DNA from: Raineya sp964654605
GTDB lineage: Bacteria > Bacteroidota > Bacteroidia > Cytophagales > Thermonemataceae
Assembly: GCA_964654605.1 (NCBI GenBank)
Contig: CAZZLW010000036.1
Span: 1-64,000, forward strand
DNA length: 64,000 bases
Direction of reading: 5' to 3'
The notes under the pieces were generated by a model. It did not search any database and was not told where the DNA came from. It saw nothing but the letters and a program-made list of their open reading frames with translations. The position numbers were made by a program, and so were the translations under genes. Of this stretch, positions 8,784-17,305 are shown one piece after another; the stretch's first letter is position 1, and each line of letters begins with the position of its first letter.

Positions 8784-10226
8784 ATGCTCAACAACACTGA
8801 ATTTAGAAAATTAGCTCATCAGGTAGTAGATTGGATAGCTGATTATTGGGAGAATATAGAACATTACCCTGTAAAATCGCAGGTGAAGCCTCGTGAAATC
8901 TTTGAGGCACTGCCCGAAGAAATGCCCGCAAGTGGTGATGATTTTTCGGCTATTTGGCAAGATTTTCAGCAAATTATTCTCAAAGGTATTACGCATTGGC
9001 AAAGCCCCAACTTTTTTGCTTATTTTCCTGCTAATTCCAGCTACGAGTCGCTTCTGGCAGAAATGCTTACAGCGGCTCTTGGGGCTCAATGTATGATTTG
9101 GGAAACCAGCCCTACCGCCGCCGAATTAGAGGAAAAAATGATGCATTGGCTCAAAAAAGCCTGTGGCTTGCCCGAAGCGTGGAGTGGAGTTATTCAAGAC
9201 ACGGCTTCTTCGGCTACGCTTTGTGCTTTGCTTTCGGCAAGAGAAAAACTTTCTGATTTTCAAATCAATCAAAGAGGCTTTGAAGGTTTTACCAATTTGA
9301 GAGTATATGCTTCTACGCAAACCCATTCTTCCATTGAAAAGGACGTCAAGATTGCAGGCATAGGCAAAGAAAATTTGGTGCAAGTGCCTTGTGATGAGGC
9401 GTTTGCTATTCGTACCGATTTGCTTGAAAAACTCATTGAAGCCGATTTGCAGTACAGCAAAAAACCGCTTTGTATTGTGGCTACACTCGGAACTACGAGT
9501 TCAACTGCCTTTGATAACTTGGAAAAACTCGCCCAAATTGCCGAAAAGTACAGCATTTGGCTTCACGTAGATGCCGCCTACGCAGGTACGGCTTTTCTTT
9601 TACCTGAATATAGGCATTACCTAAAAGGCATTGAAAAAGCTGATAGTTATGTTTTCAATCCGCATAAGTGGATGTTTGTAAATTTTGATTGCTCGGCGTA
9701 TTTTGTCAAAGAAAAAGAGTGGCTTATCCGTACTTTTGAAATTTTGCCCGAATACCTGAAAACTAAAAACGATAGTCTTGTCAATAACTATCGCGACTGG
9801 GGCATACCTTTGGGCAGGCGTTTTAGAGCCTTGAAACTTTGGTTTGTAATGCGAAGTTGGGGCTTGCGAGGTTTGCAAAAACGTTTGCGTGAGCATATTC
9901 AGCTTGCCCAAGAGCTGGCTCGTAAAATCGCCGCTCACCCCGATTTTGAAATTTTAGCTCCTACTACGCTGAACCTAATTTGTTTCCGCTACAAGCCCAC
10001 ACATATTTCAGACGAAAACTTACTCAATAGCTTGAACGAAAAACTCTTGCATACGCTCAATGCCACAGGTAAAGTATATATGAGCCACACTAAACTCAAT
10101 GGTAAATACACTTTACGTATCGTAATAGCCCAGACGTATGTTTTACAAAAGCATATTTGGAACGCTTGGCAACTTATTCAGGAAAAGGCTGAAAAGTTAC
10201 AGAGTGGTTATTTAGAAACCTTCTAA
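8784..10226 (+). CDS. Group II PLP-dependent amino-acid decarboxylase (aromatic type)
   Basis: A 480-residue protein of the aromatic-L-amino-acid / tyrosine decarboxylase family. It removes the carboxyl group of an L-amino acid to give the amine and CO2, using pyridoxal phosphate. Seen are the N-terminal HWQSPNFFAYFPANSSYESLLAEM segment, the DTASSATLCALLSAR block, LGTTSSTAFDNL, HVDAAYAG (the PLP-ring aspartate) and the Schiff-base lysine in NPHKWM at residue 295. The substrate cannot be read from sequence; tryptophan, tyrosine or phenylalanine are all possible. It is the third gene of a probable DUF72-TPR-decarboxylase unit. Confidence 0.88.
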   Translation: MLNNTEFRKLAHQVVDWIADYWENIEHYPVKSQVKPREIFEALPEEMPASGDDFSAIWQDFQQIILKGITHWQSPNFFAYFPANSSYESLLAEMLTAALGAQCMIWETSPTAAELEEKMMHWLKKACGLPEAWSGVIQDTASSATLCALLSAREKLSDFQINQRGFEGFTNLRVYASTQTHSSIEKDVKIAGIGKENLVQVPCDEAFAIRTDLLEKLIEADLQYSKKPLCIVATLGTTSSTAFDNLEKLAQIAEKYSIWLHVDAAYAGTAFLLPEYRHYLKGIEKADSYVFNPHKWMFVNFDCSAYFVKEKEWLIRTFEILPEYLKTKNDSLVNNYRDWGIPLGRRFRALKLWFVMRSWGLRGLQKRLREHIQLAQELARKIAAHPDFEILAPTTLNLICFRYKPTHISDENLLNSLNEKLLHTLNATGKVYMSHTKLNGKYTLRIVIAQTYVLQKHIWNAWQLIQEKAEKLQSGYLETF

Positions 10227-10274
10227 ATTATGCTATTCTGATAAAAATCATTTATTTTTCTCGTTGCTACCTGC

Positions 10275-10282
10275 TATTTTTG
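10275..10282 (+). promoter_or_regulatory. Possible -7 element of hemA
   Basis: TATTTTTG fits TAnnTTTG and lies 49 bases before the hemA ATG. I see no good TTTG box at the right distance, so this is weak. Confidence 0.3.
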
Positions 10283-10331
10283 TGCAAACATTTGATTTTT
10301 ACAATCGGTTTGCAAGAAAAATAGTTGAGCT

Positions 10332-11591
10332 ATGTACGATTCATTCAAAGCAGTTTGCCTCACTCATCACAATGCTTCGGTAGAAGTGCGAGAAAAATTT
10401 GCTTTGTCGGAAAAGGAAACCCAAGACTTTCTGTTGTATCTGAAAGATATTTTTGAACTCACAGAAGCTCTGGTGGTTTCTACTTGCAATCGTACAGAGA
10501 TTTATTACCATTCTGAAAGAGAACTCAATGAGGCTATTTTACAGGCATTGGTAGCTTTCAAAGGGGATAGCTCGCTGGCAAGATATATCAAAAATTTTCA
10601 AATCTTTCAAGGCAGAGAGGCTATTGAACACCTTTTTGAGGTAGCTTTGGGACTTAATTCGCAAATTCTTGGCGATATTCAGATAATCAATCAAGTAAAA
10701 AAAGCCTATAAGTATTCTGCTGATTTGCAAATGGCAGGAGCCTTTTTGCATCGCCTGCTTCATAGCATTTTCTTTACCAACAAGCGTATCAGTCAGGAAA
10801 CTTCTTTTCGCGATGGAGCGGCTTCGGTGGCTTATGCGGCGGTAGAATTGTTGCAATCTATACAAATGCTTTGGGAAAATCCTAAAATTTTGGTTTTAGG
10901 TATAGGAGAAATTGGTGCAGATGTTTGTAAAAACTTACAAGGGAAATTTTCGGGAGTTCGTATCTGCAACCGAACTGCTGAAAAAGCCCTGGCATTAGCC
11001 GAAGAAACTGGCTTTGCGGTAGCAGATTTTGCCAATGTTTGGCAAGAAATAGAAGAAGCTGATGTAGTGATTTCATCGCTATCGGTAGCCAATTTTGTGA
11101 GCAAAGAAAAGTTTGCAGGCAAAGAAATTCTAAAACAAAAGTATTTTATAGACCTTTCTGTGCCTCGTAGTATAGCCACAGATACAGAAGAAATTGCAGG
11201 TTTTTTGGTGTATGATATTGACCACCTGCACGAGAGAACCCAAGAAACGCTCAATCGGAGAAAAACAGAAATTTCTGCTGTAAATGCTATTATGCAAGAA
11301 GCTATCGCAGAGTTTTTGGATTGGAGCAGAGAAATGGAAATTTCGCCTGTGGTGCAGAAAATCAAAAATGCTTTGGAGCAAATCCGCAAAGAAGAACTTT
11401 CCAAATACAGCAAGAAAATCAGCGAGCAGGAAGCTGAATTATTGGATAAAATTACAGGCAATTTGATGCAAAAAATCTTGAAGTTTCCTGTCTTGCAACT
11501 CAAAGCCGCTTGTAAGCGTGGCGAAGCCGATACGCTAATGGACGTTTTGAGCGAACTCTTTGACCTTGAAAAAGCAAAAGATAAAAGATAA
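10332..11591 (+). CDS. hemA: Glutamyl-tRNA reductase
   Basis: This enzyme makes glutamate-1-semialdehyde from Glu-tRNA(Glu) with NADPH, the first committed step of C5 tetrapyrrole biosynthesis. The 419-residue length is typical. The catalytic cysteine is in STCNRTE at residue 52. HLFEVALGLNSQILGD carries the tRNA/substrate site. The NADPH-binding domain has VLGIGEIGADVCKNL, and the ISSLSVANF and IDLSVPRSI blocks are present. The C-terminal dimerisation helices close the protein. No other hem gene is in the window. Transcription ends at the hairpin 11632-11675. Confidence 0.97.
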   Translation: MYDSFKAVCLTHHNASVEVREKFALSEKETQDFLLYLKDIFELTEALVVSTCNRTEIYYHSERELNEAILQALVAFKGDSSLARYIKNFQIFQGREAIEHLFEVALGLNSQILGDIQIINQVKKAYKYSADLQMAGAFLHRLLHSIFFTNKRISQETSFRDGAASVAYAAVELLQSIQMLWENPKILVLGIGEIGADVCKNLQGKFSGVRICNRTAEKALALAEETGFAVADFANVWQEIEEADVVISSLSVANFVSKEKFAGKEILKQKYFIDLSVPRSIATDTEEIAGFLVYDIDHLHERTQETLNRRKTEISAVNAIMQEAIAEFLDWSREMEISPVVQKIKNALEQIRKEELSKYSKKISEQEAELLDKITGNLMQKILKFPVLQLKAACKRGEADTLMDVLSELFDLEKAKDKR

Positions 11592-11631
11592 GGAATAGAT
11601 ACATACCTGTTCCTATTCACTTTTTGCAAAT

Positions 11632-11675
11632 AAAACCGACAAAAAACGCTTCTTAAACGGCTTTTTGTCGGTTTT
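11632..11675. terminator. Bidirectional terminator between hemA and the nuoG-like gene
   Basis: A 14-bp perfect stem (11632-11645 with 11662-11675) ends in U-runs on both strands. Confidence 0.85.
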
Positions 11676-11681
11676 TTCTGC

Positions 11682-12770
11682 TTATTGCTCCTCTTTTTTC
11701 AGTAGAAACTTACTGGTAGTGAGTTGGTTTTTGAGGCGAGATTCTTCGTAAGTGAGCTTGGAAGGCACACGGCTATCGTTAATTTGTTTGTATTGCAAAG
11801 CCTGTTTGAAAGGAAAATCAGGTACTACAAGTTTGACACGCTTATTTTGCATCATTACTGAATTTCTACCCAAATCAGCAATGCCTTCTATCACCCAATC
11901 AGAAGTTTTTTTCTTTTCAAATCGGCAAGTATTGCAAATAAAATCTTCCACTTCGCCGTATTTATCTTTACGACCTGTAACTCTCAAAACTTCTTCACCC
12001 TGATACCACAAAGTAACTTTACCACAACATTTATCGCAATCTCTGTGAGCATAGACAGGCTTGGTGAACCAAACTCTGCTTTTGAAGCGGAAAGTTTTAT
12101 CGGTTAAAGCTCCTACAGGGCAAACATCTATCACATTACCCGAAAAATCGTTATCAATTACATTCTGAATGTAAGTGCTAATTTCGGCGGCATCGCCACG
12201 ATGCAAAACGCCGTGAACTCTGCCATTAGTGATTTGGTCGGCGGTAAAAACACAACGATAGCATAATATACAGCGAGTCATATGCAGTTGTATTTTATCG
12301 CCAATATCAATTTTTTCAAAAGTACGGCGTTCAAACTCGTAGCGAGTAGCTTGCTTTCCGTGCTGATAGCCCAAATCTTGCAGATGACATTCCCCTGCTT
12401 GGTCGCAAATAGGGCAATCCAAAGGGTGATTGATGAGCAGAAACTCTACTACCCCCTCACGAGCTTTGATAACTTCCTCATTGATAGTATTTTCTACAAC
12501 CATTCCGTCTTGTACGGTGGTAATGCAAGACGGCACAAGTTTCGGCATAGGACGAGGGTCTTTGGCAGAACCTTGCGTAACTTTCACCAAACAAGTACGA
12601 CATTTCCCTCCTGAACCTTTCAATTTGCTATAATAACACATAGCAGGCGGCACAATTTCGCCACCAATTTTACGAGCCGCTTGCAAGATAGTAGTACCCG
12701 GCTCTACTTCTACGGTGATATTATCTATGGTTACTTTCAAAAGATTGTTCTGTTCCATTGGTGTAAGCAT
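11682..12770 (-). CDS. nuoG: NADH-quinone oxidoreductase iron-sulfur subunit, short NuoG
   Basis: This is the electron-wire subunit of complex I, on the cytoplasmic arm. It has 362 residues, against about 900 in Escherichia coli NuoG, because the molybdopterin-like domain is missing; this is usual in Bacteroidetes. The ferredoxin-like [2Fe-2S] domain has Cys45, Cys57, Cys60 and Cys82. The His-Cys3 [4Fe-4S] motif is His115 with Cys119, Cys122 and Cys128. A second cluster uses Cys167, Cys170, Cys173 and Cys217. A CxxC...CxxC set (245/248 and 279/282) may hold a third. ATG codons at 12770 and 12758 are both possible. Its partner nuoF is 42 kb away, so complex I genes are scattered here. Confidence 0.92.
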   Translation of the reverse strand: MLTPMEQNNLLKVTIDNITVEVEPGTTILQAARKIGGEIVPPAMCYYSKLKGSGGKCRTCLVKVTQGSAKDPRPMPKLVPSCITTVQDGMVVENTINEEVIKAREGVVEFLLINHPLDCPICDQAGECHLQDLGYQHGKQATRYEFERRTFEKIDIGDKIQLHMTRCILCYRCVFTADQITNGRVHGVLHRGDAAEISTYIQNVIDNDFSGNVIDVCPVGALTDKTFRFKSRVWFTKPVYAHRDCDKCCGKVTLWYQGEEVLRVTGRKDKYGEVEDFICNTCRFEKKKTSDWVIEGIADLGRNSVMMQNKRVKLVVPDFPFKQALQYKQINDSRVPSKLTYEESRLKNQLTTSKFLLKKEEQ

Positions 12771-12908
12771 TATTTTTACAAACCTACAAATTTTTTTGTT
12801 TTAGGCAAAAAATACAACATTTTTTGTAAAATACTTTTTGTAGAGCGTTTTTGTTTGATAGCTCTTGATAAAAGTAGTTTTTTTGTAATTGTTTAGGAAT
12901 ATAGACAC

Positions 12909-13009
12909 AGGAAACAAGAATCAGGAAACAGGATTTGTCAGACAAAAAATGAGAAGAGATAAATCCCTTAAAGTCTTGAACATCAAACGATAAACTTTTT
13001 GAACATAAA
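12909..13009 (+). repeat. Inverted repeat copy A (about 100 bp)
   Basis: This stretch aligns with the reverse complement of 16135-16245 at about 85-90% identity outside three small gaps. Blocks shared exactly include AGTCTTGAACATCAAACG and CAGGAAACAGGATTT. The two copies face each other around the histidine kinase and its partner gene. It occupies most of the intergenic space upstream of nuoG. Confidence 0.8.
12949..12993 (+). CDS. Candidate 14-residue microORF in repeat copy A
   Basis: It reads MRRDKSLKVLNIKR then TAA. Against copy B (16151-16192) the differences are one whole inserted codon, one Ser/Ala change and one synonymous change in the Arg codon, so the frame is kept. Upstream of the ATG the copies differ by one A in an A-run, so an N-terminal extension is not shared. 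Flanking non-coding bases are also conserved, so this may just be a repeat. Confidence 0.2.
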   Translation: MRRDKSLKVLNIKR

Positions 13010-13034
13010 AAATTATGTTTTTTCTTAACATTCC

Positions 13035-13856
13035 CTACTCCACATACTCCAATGAAGTTTGGCTATGTAGCAGGCTATCAGGCATTTGGTAGGTTTGAAT
13101 TTGTTTGAGGCGTTTTTTTGAGTCGTATTGGTAGATATGGTAATATTCTGAATAAATTTCGTTGATAGACGATTTAAGTTGCAGATGTTTCATTATTAGC
13201 TTGTTTGTAGCATCATAAAAGTAATTTGTTTCAAAGAAAAAGTTTTGATTTTTATCAGAAAATCTGATTTTTTTCAGTCTTTGGAGCGAATCGTAGTGCT
13301 GATAGCGGATATTGAGCGTGGTATCGGTATCGGTACAAAAATAGTATTTCACCTTACGAATTTCTGAACTGATGAGCGAATCTTCTTGGTAGATATAAGG
13401 CTCTAAAACTTCTTTTGGGGTAATTCTACTAAATTTATTCTGACTTTGCAACTGAAAAAATGTTTGATTGAGGCTGTACTGCATTATTTCAGGACTGATA
13501 GGCTCTTTTATGAGGATATTGTTGCATTTTTTGTCTAAGCAAACAATGATTTTAGAGAGTTTTCCTGCGGAATTGTAATCATAAAAAATAGATTCATTTT
13601 CTGCAATTAGGCGTTTTTTTTCATCAAAAGATTGGGTAAAGGTATCTACTAAAACCAAATTGTTTTTCGTAAAGGTGGTTTGGACGATAATTTTTCTCTG
13701 AAAATCTGTTTTTTTCAAGAAGAAACTTTTGGAAAAGCGATTATCTCTATTAAACCAAAAAATAAGCAATACAAGCACAAATAAAGCGAGTAAGCCGAAA
13801 ATTAGCTTACGGCGGTGTTTTTTTCTAAATTTGAATTTAAGCAGATGGGAGAGCAT
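13035..13856 (-). CDS. Membrane-anchored protein of unknown function with YD-like motifs
   Basis: I do not recognise this 273-residue protein. The ATG at 13856 is chosen over one at 13889 because it gives a basic N-terminus (KFKFRKKHRRK) followed by one transmembrane helix (LIFGLLALFVLVLLIFWF), i.e. a type II signal anchor. The exported part has repeated short strands of the form Y-x-Y-D-x-x-x-K-L (FYDYNSAGKLSKI, YFYDATNKLIMK, YQYDSKKRLKQI), reminiscent of RHS/YD repeats. It overlaps the 3' end of the upstream histidine kinase by 20 bp, so the two are translationally coupled. It may supply a periplasmic ligand-sensing or surface function to that kinase; this is inference. Confidence 0.7.
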   Translation of the reverse strand: MLSHLLKFKFRKKHRRKLIFGLLALFVLVLLIFWFNRDNRFSKSFFLKKTDFQRKIIVQTTFTKNNLVLVDTFTQSFDEKKRLIAENESIFYDYNSAGKLSKIIVCLDKKCNNILIKEPISPEIMQYSLNQTFFQLQSQNKFSRITPKEVLEPYIYQEDSLISSEIRKVKYYFCTDTDTTLNIRYQHYDSLQRLKKIRFSDKNQNFFFETNYFYDATNKLIMKHLQLKSSINEIYSEYYHIYQYDSKKRLKQIQTYQMPDSLLHSQTSLEYVE

Positions 13857-16020
13857 CTTCGGAAAGCATTTTTCTGAAATAAATATCAAATTTTGTACCT
13901 GTGCCTACTTCGCTTTGTACTTCAATTCTGCCGCCAAGAGCTTCTACTTGGGTTTTGCATAGGTATAAGCCCATTCCTTTGCCTTCTTTGTCTAAATGAA
14001 AGCGTTGGTACAAGCCAAAAAGTTTTTGTCGGTGTTTGCGGAGGTCAATGCCTACGCCATTATCTTGTATGCTCATTACAACTTCATCAGCCAGTTCTTT
14101 GGTAGTAATCTGAATAGAGGGCTTACGCTTGGGGTGGCGATACTTGATAGCATTGCTGATAAAATTGTAAAGAATACTTTTTAAGTAAGATTTGACAAAG
14201 TTGATTTCCTGAGCTTCCAAATGGATTTGCAAATCTACTTCGGTTTCGTTTTTGAAATTATCTTCCCACACTTGCTCAATCATTTCAGAGAAGTTCATTC
14301 GCTCTACATTTTGATTTTTACCCTTACGGATTTCTAAAATTTCGTTGAGGTCTTGCAATGTTTGTTGCATTGCGAAGCTGGCTTTTTTGATATGTTGCAA
14401 AATTTCTGCATTGAGCGGGTCGTTGAGGTTTTCGGTATTGAAAAGGCTGGTTAGCCCCAAAAGTTGAGCCACAGGCGAACGTAAATTGTGAGCGGTAATG
14501 AAAGCAAATTGCTCTAATTGTGTATTTTGATTGGCAAGTTCTAAATTGGCTTTTTTGAGTTGGGCAGTACGTTCATCTACGATTTGCTCTAAATTTTCGT
14601 TGTATTTTTTTAGGGCAAGGTTTTGCTCTTCAATAATTTTATTTTTTTCGGCGAGCTGGTCGCGGCTGGCTTCTAGCTCCTCGCGTTGCTGTTTGAGTTC
14701 TTCGTTTTGTATTTCAATTTCTTCCTGCTTTTGTTGGAGTAATCGGGTGCGTTCTTCTACTCTTGTTTCAAGTTTTCGGGTTATATCTTTTTGTATTTCA
14801 AGGAGTTTTTGTTGGCTACGAGTACGGTCTTGGCGAATTTTATCACTTTTGATACGGCTTTTGTAGCTAAGAGCTAAAGCAAACATAATTACCTCAAACA
14901 TACAAGAAATTTCGCCTAAGTGAGCCGATATGAAAGTGCGAGGAATGATATTCATTGTAGAAAGAGCAAGTAAAAGAGTGCCTGTTACGTACAGTATCCA
15001 AGCCAAGGCAAAATATTTGGCAAAAGTATTTTTACGAACCCAGCAAATAATGCCTATGGCAGTAATTACCAAATTGCCCAAATTACCCAAAAGAACAATT
15101 TGAATGGTAAAAATTTGATAAGGTAAAATAAAAACGCTCCAAGCCACCCATACACCCAAATAGGCATATATTTGCATTATTTTTCCTCCTAATGGAAAAT
15201 AGCGAAAAGTTTGCAAAAAATGTTTGGTGAAAAGTCCTGCTCCTATAATCCAGACTCCAATGCCTGCTCCTAAAAACATCTTGCCCCAATAGCCTTCTTC
15301 TCGCCACAAAAATTGAAATAAATGTCCGCTGAGCGAAAGGTAAAAAATCATAGCTCCCAAAAGAAAAAGGGCATAGTAGAGATAGTCTTTATCTTTGAAG
15401 TATATCCAATAAAAAATGCTACCCAAAAGCATTAAGGACATAACACCAATAAAGACACCATAATACAACTCCAAAAGGCGAGAAGGTTCGGCAAAATAGC
15501 TTCCACGCTCAATGTACGCAGGGAATTGGATAGGAGACTCTGAATGAATTTTGATGTATATGCGTTGAACGAGTGTATCGCGAGTTTCCAAAGGAAAAAT
15601 AATGTAGCGGTGCTTGATAGGTCTTTTCTGGAAATCTTCCAAAATACCCGATTTTTGGGCTTCCCACTCACCGAATTTGTTTTTTTGATAAAGCCAAACC
15701 TTATCTAAAAATGGATAAGATGAATACAAGAGCCAATCACGAGCAAGTAAATCTTTGCTTTGTATTTCCAGGCGTAGCCAATAAGTTTTATGCGAAACAC
15801 CTACATTAAAAACTTCTTGTGTATTTTTCTGAAAGCGGTTTTGAAAACTTTGGGCGGCTACTTGCTCTATGCTAAAATTATTATCAGTATCTTCTACCCA
15901 ATACAAATATTTTCCTATTTCTTGGCTGGGTTTTTCGCCTTCAAGAATAATGGTTTGCCCAAATCCATTAGAATATTGTAGCCCAATGCCGATAATCAGT
16001 AGCAGTATTTTTTTTAGCAT
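13837..16020 (-). CDS. 7TMR-DISM sensor histidine kinase
   Basis: A 727-residue membrane sensor kinase. A signal peptide (about 1-21, GFGQ) precedes an extracellular 7TMR-DISM type 2 domain (about 30-165), followed by seven hydrophobic helices (about 185-395). A long coiled coil rich in Gln/Glu (about 395-495) leads to the HisKA segment, where the phospho-acceptor is His511 in ITAHNLRSP. The ATPase domain has the N box FISNAIKYRHP, the G1 box IQDNGVGID and the G2 box GKGMGLYLCK. It probably senses an extracytoplasmic sugar- or cell-wall-like ligand and phosphorylates an unlinked response regulator, as none is encoded nearby. The downstream YD-like membrane gene overlaps it by 20 bp. The pair sits between the two inverted repeat copies. 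Confidence 0.93.
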   Translation of the reverse strand: MLKKILLLIIGIGLQYSNGFGQTIILEGEKPSQEIGKYLYWVEDTDNNFSIEQVAAQSFQNRFQKNTQEVFNVGVSHKTYWLRLEIQSKDLLARDWLLYSSYPFLDKVWLYQKNKFGEWEAQKSGILEDFQKRPIKHRYIIFPLETRDTLVQRIYIKIHSESPIQFPAYIERGSYFAEPSRLLELYYGVFIGVMSLMLLGSIFYWIYFKDKDYLYYALFLLGAMIFYLSLSGHLFQFLWREEGYWGKMFLGAGIGVWIIGAGLFTKHFLQTFRYFPLGGKIMQIYAYLGVWVAWSVFILPYQIFTIQIVLLGNLGNLVITAIGIICWVRKNTFAKYFALAWILYVTGTLLLALSTMNIIPRTFISAHLGEISCMFEVIMFALALSYKSRIKSDKIRQDRTRSQQKLLEIQKDITRKLETRVEERTRLLQQKQEEIEIQNEELKQQREELEASRDQLAEKNKIIEEQNLALKKYNENLEQIVDERTAQLKKANLELANQNTQLEQFAFITAHNLRSPVAQLLGLTSLFNTENLNDPLNAEILQHIKKASFAMQQTLQDLNEILEIRKGKNQNVERMNFSEMIEQVWEDNFKNETEVDLQIHLEAQEINFVKSYLKSILYNFISNAIKYRHPKRKPSIQITTKELADEVVMSIQDNGVGIDLRKHRQKLFGLYQRFHLDKEGKGMGLYLCKTQVEALGGRIEVQSEVGTGTKFDIYFRKMLSEDALPSA

Positions 16021-16134
16021 AAGAGCCTCCGCATTTTTGCTGAAATCTCCCCCCCAATTACATTTTTGAATTACTAAAAAAAGAAATTCTTTTCATTCTT
16101 GCAAGTGAATATTTGGTTAAATTTTTGGTAGCTA

Positions 16135-16245
16135 TTTACGTTCAAAAATTTTAGCGTTTGATGTTCAAGACTTTAAGGGCTTTATCTCTCATTTTTTTGT
16201 CCGACATCTATTTTCTAAAATCCTGTTTCCTGCTTCTCATTTCCT
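16135..16245 (-). repeat. Inverted repeat copy B (about 110 bp)
   Basis: This is the reverse-complement partner of 12909-13009. It contains an extra block of about 12 bases between the CAGGAAACAGGATTT part and the GACAAAAAA part. Outside this repeat the 16021-16287 intergenic region shows nothing else I can name. Confidence 0.8.
16151..16207 (-). CDS. Candidate 18-residue microORF in repeat copy B
   Basis: From the ATG at 16207 it reads MSDKKMRDKALKVLNIKR then TAA; an internal ATG at 16192 gives the 13-residue form matched in copy A. It is on the same strand as the kinase gene 130 bases downstream. Highly basic, with no recognised family. Support is limited to frame-conserving differences between the two copies. 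Confidence 0.22.
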   Translation of the reverse strand: MSDKKMRDKALKVLNIKR

Positions 16246-16287
16246 ATTTCTACGCTACAAAAGACCTAAACAATTACAGAAATCCAA

Positions 16288-17226
16288 TTATGCTATATTA
16301 GTTTTGCCACCCAAGTATCCAAATAGGCGAGATTTTATTTCCGGGTTGCTTTCGTGAATGTATTTGCCTTGTGCAAAATCTTTGAGGTAGTGAATATTTA
16401 GAAAATGCCCCCAAGCATCTTTTTTGATAAAATGCTCGCCATCAATTACAATACCTCTTTCCTCGCGATAGGGGTGCAATGCACCCAATTTGGCTACAAT
16501 ATCGTGTTCGTTGGAAAAACTTTCAATATGGGGTTTTTGATTAGGGTTTTGAATAGGGGCGTGGCTCATTTCTTCGGCACAATTCGCAAAGGCATAAATT
16601 TCTAATTTGCCTAAATGTGGATTTTTTTCCTCTATGAGTAGGTCTAAAATAGTAGAAGTAATTAACGTACCTTGCGAATGACTAATAATGACGACCTTAT
16701 CTTTTTCGGCAAGGGCTTTGCGAATAGTAGGAAGCACAAAGTTGGCAAATTTGATATTGGTATAACCTCTTTTCCCTACCGCCGACTGCATCAAATCTAA
16801 AAAAATCCCATTGGTGGGATTATGCAAAATAGTAACAGGACGATGAAATAGCTGTATTAGATATTTGGCATTGGCTTCTGCCAAATCTTCATTAGTTACT
16901 ACTCCATTGATAAAGAACCATTTTTCGTTTTCAAACTTTTCGGGCATTTGGTTATCTACTTCCCAAATGCTACCTTGTTCCATAAATAATACCGACTGCA
17001 AAAAGTTAGGGATAAAGGGCTTCAAAAAATAGTTATCGCCCAAAAGTGGGGGCAAAGTAGCTTCTGAAGAGTATTTGATAAATTTTAGTATATCGGCAGA
17101 AGCGAGATTAAATTCGGAAAATTTGTCTGTATCAAACCAAGTTTCAGGTTCTCCAAGAATAGATTTGATATATTCGCCACGAGAGCTAAATAGTGCGTCT
17201 AAGGTATTTCTAAAAATTTGCAACAT
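16288..17226 (-). CDS. Alpha/beta-hydrolase-like protein
   Basis: A 312-residue protein whose second half has the marks of an alpha/beta hydrolase. There is a nucleophile elbow SHSQGT after the strand KVVIIS, an aspartate in SNEHDIVAKLG, and a histidine in AWGHFLNIHYL, in the right order for a Ser-Asp-His triad. The oxyanion-region strand is WFFINGVVTN with following Asn/Glu rather than HGxxG. No signal peptide is seen. The first ~90 residues match nothing I recognise. It could be a lipase/esterase or thioesterase; the substrate is unknown. It lies 80 bases downstream of the DUF1573 gene on the same strand. Confidence 0.6.
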   Translation of the reverse strand: MLQIFRNTLDALFSSRGEYIKSILGEPETWFDTDKFSEFNLASADILKFIKYSSEATLPPLLGDNYFLKPFIPNFLQSVLFMEQGSIWEVDNQMPEKFENEKWFFINGVVTNEDLAEANAKYLIQLFHRPVTILHNPTNGIFLDLMQSAVGKRGYTNIKFANFVLPTIRKALAEKDKVVIISHSQGTLITSTILDLLIEEKNPHLGKLEIYAFANCAEEMSHAPIQNPNQKPHIESFSNEHDIVAKLGALHPYREERGIVIDGEHFIKKDAWGHFLNIHYLKDFAQGKYIHESNPEIKSRLFGYLGGKTNIA

Positions 17227-17305
17227 AGATTACAATTAAAAAATGGTTTTTGAATTTTTCTTTGTAAATCCTGAAAATCGCTTTATTCTTGCTTGAAAAA
17301 TGTTT

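Noticed and set aside
10832..11629. 265-codon open frame on the minus strand
   Set aside because: It is antisense to hemA with Ser/Leu/Ile-heavy composition typical of a shadow frame, and it runs into the terminator hairpin.
12949..12993. Upstream extension of the copy A micropeptide from TTG at 12936
   Set aside because: A one-base difference in the A-run puts it out of frame with the conserved part, so only the internal ATG form is considered.
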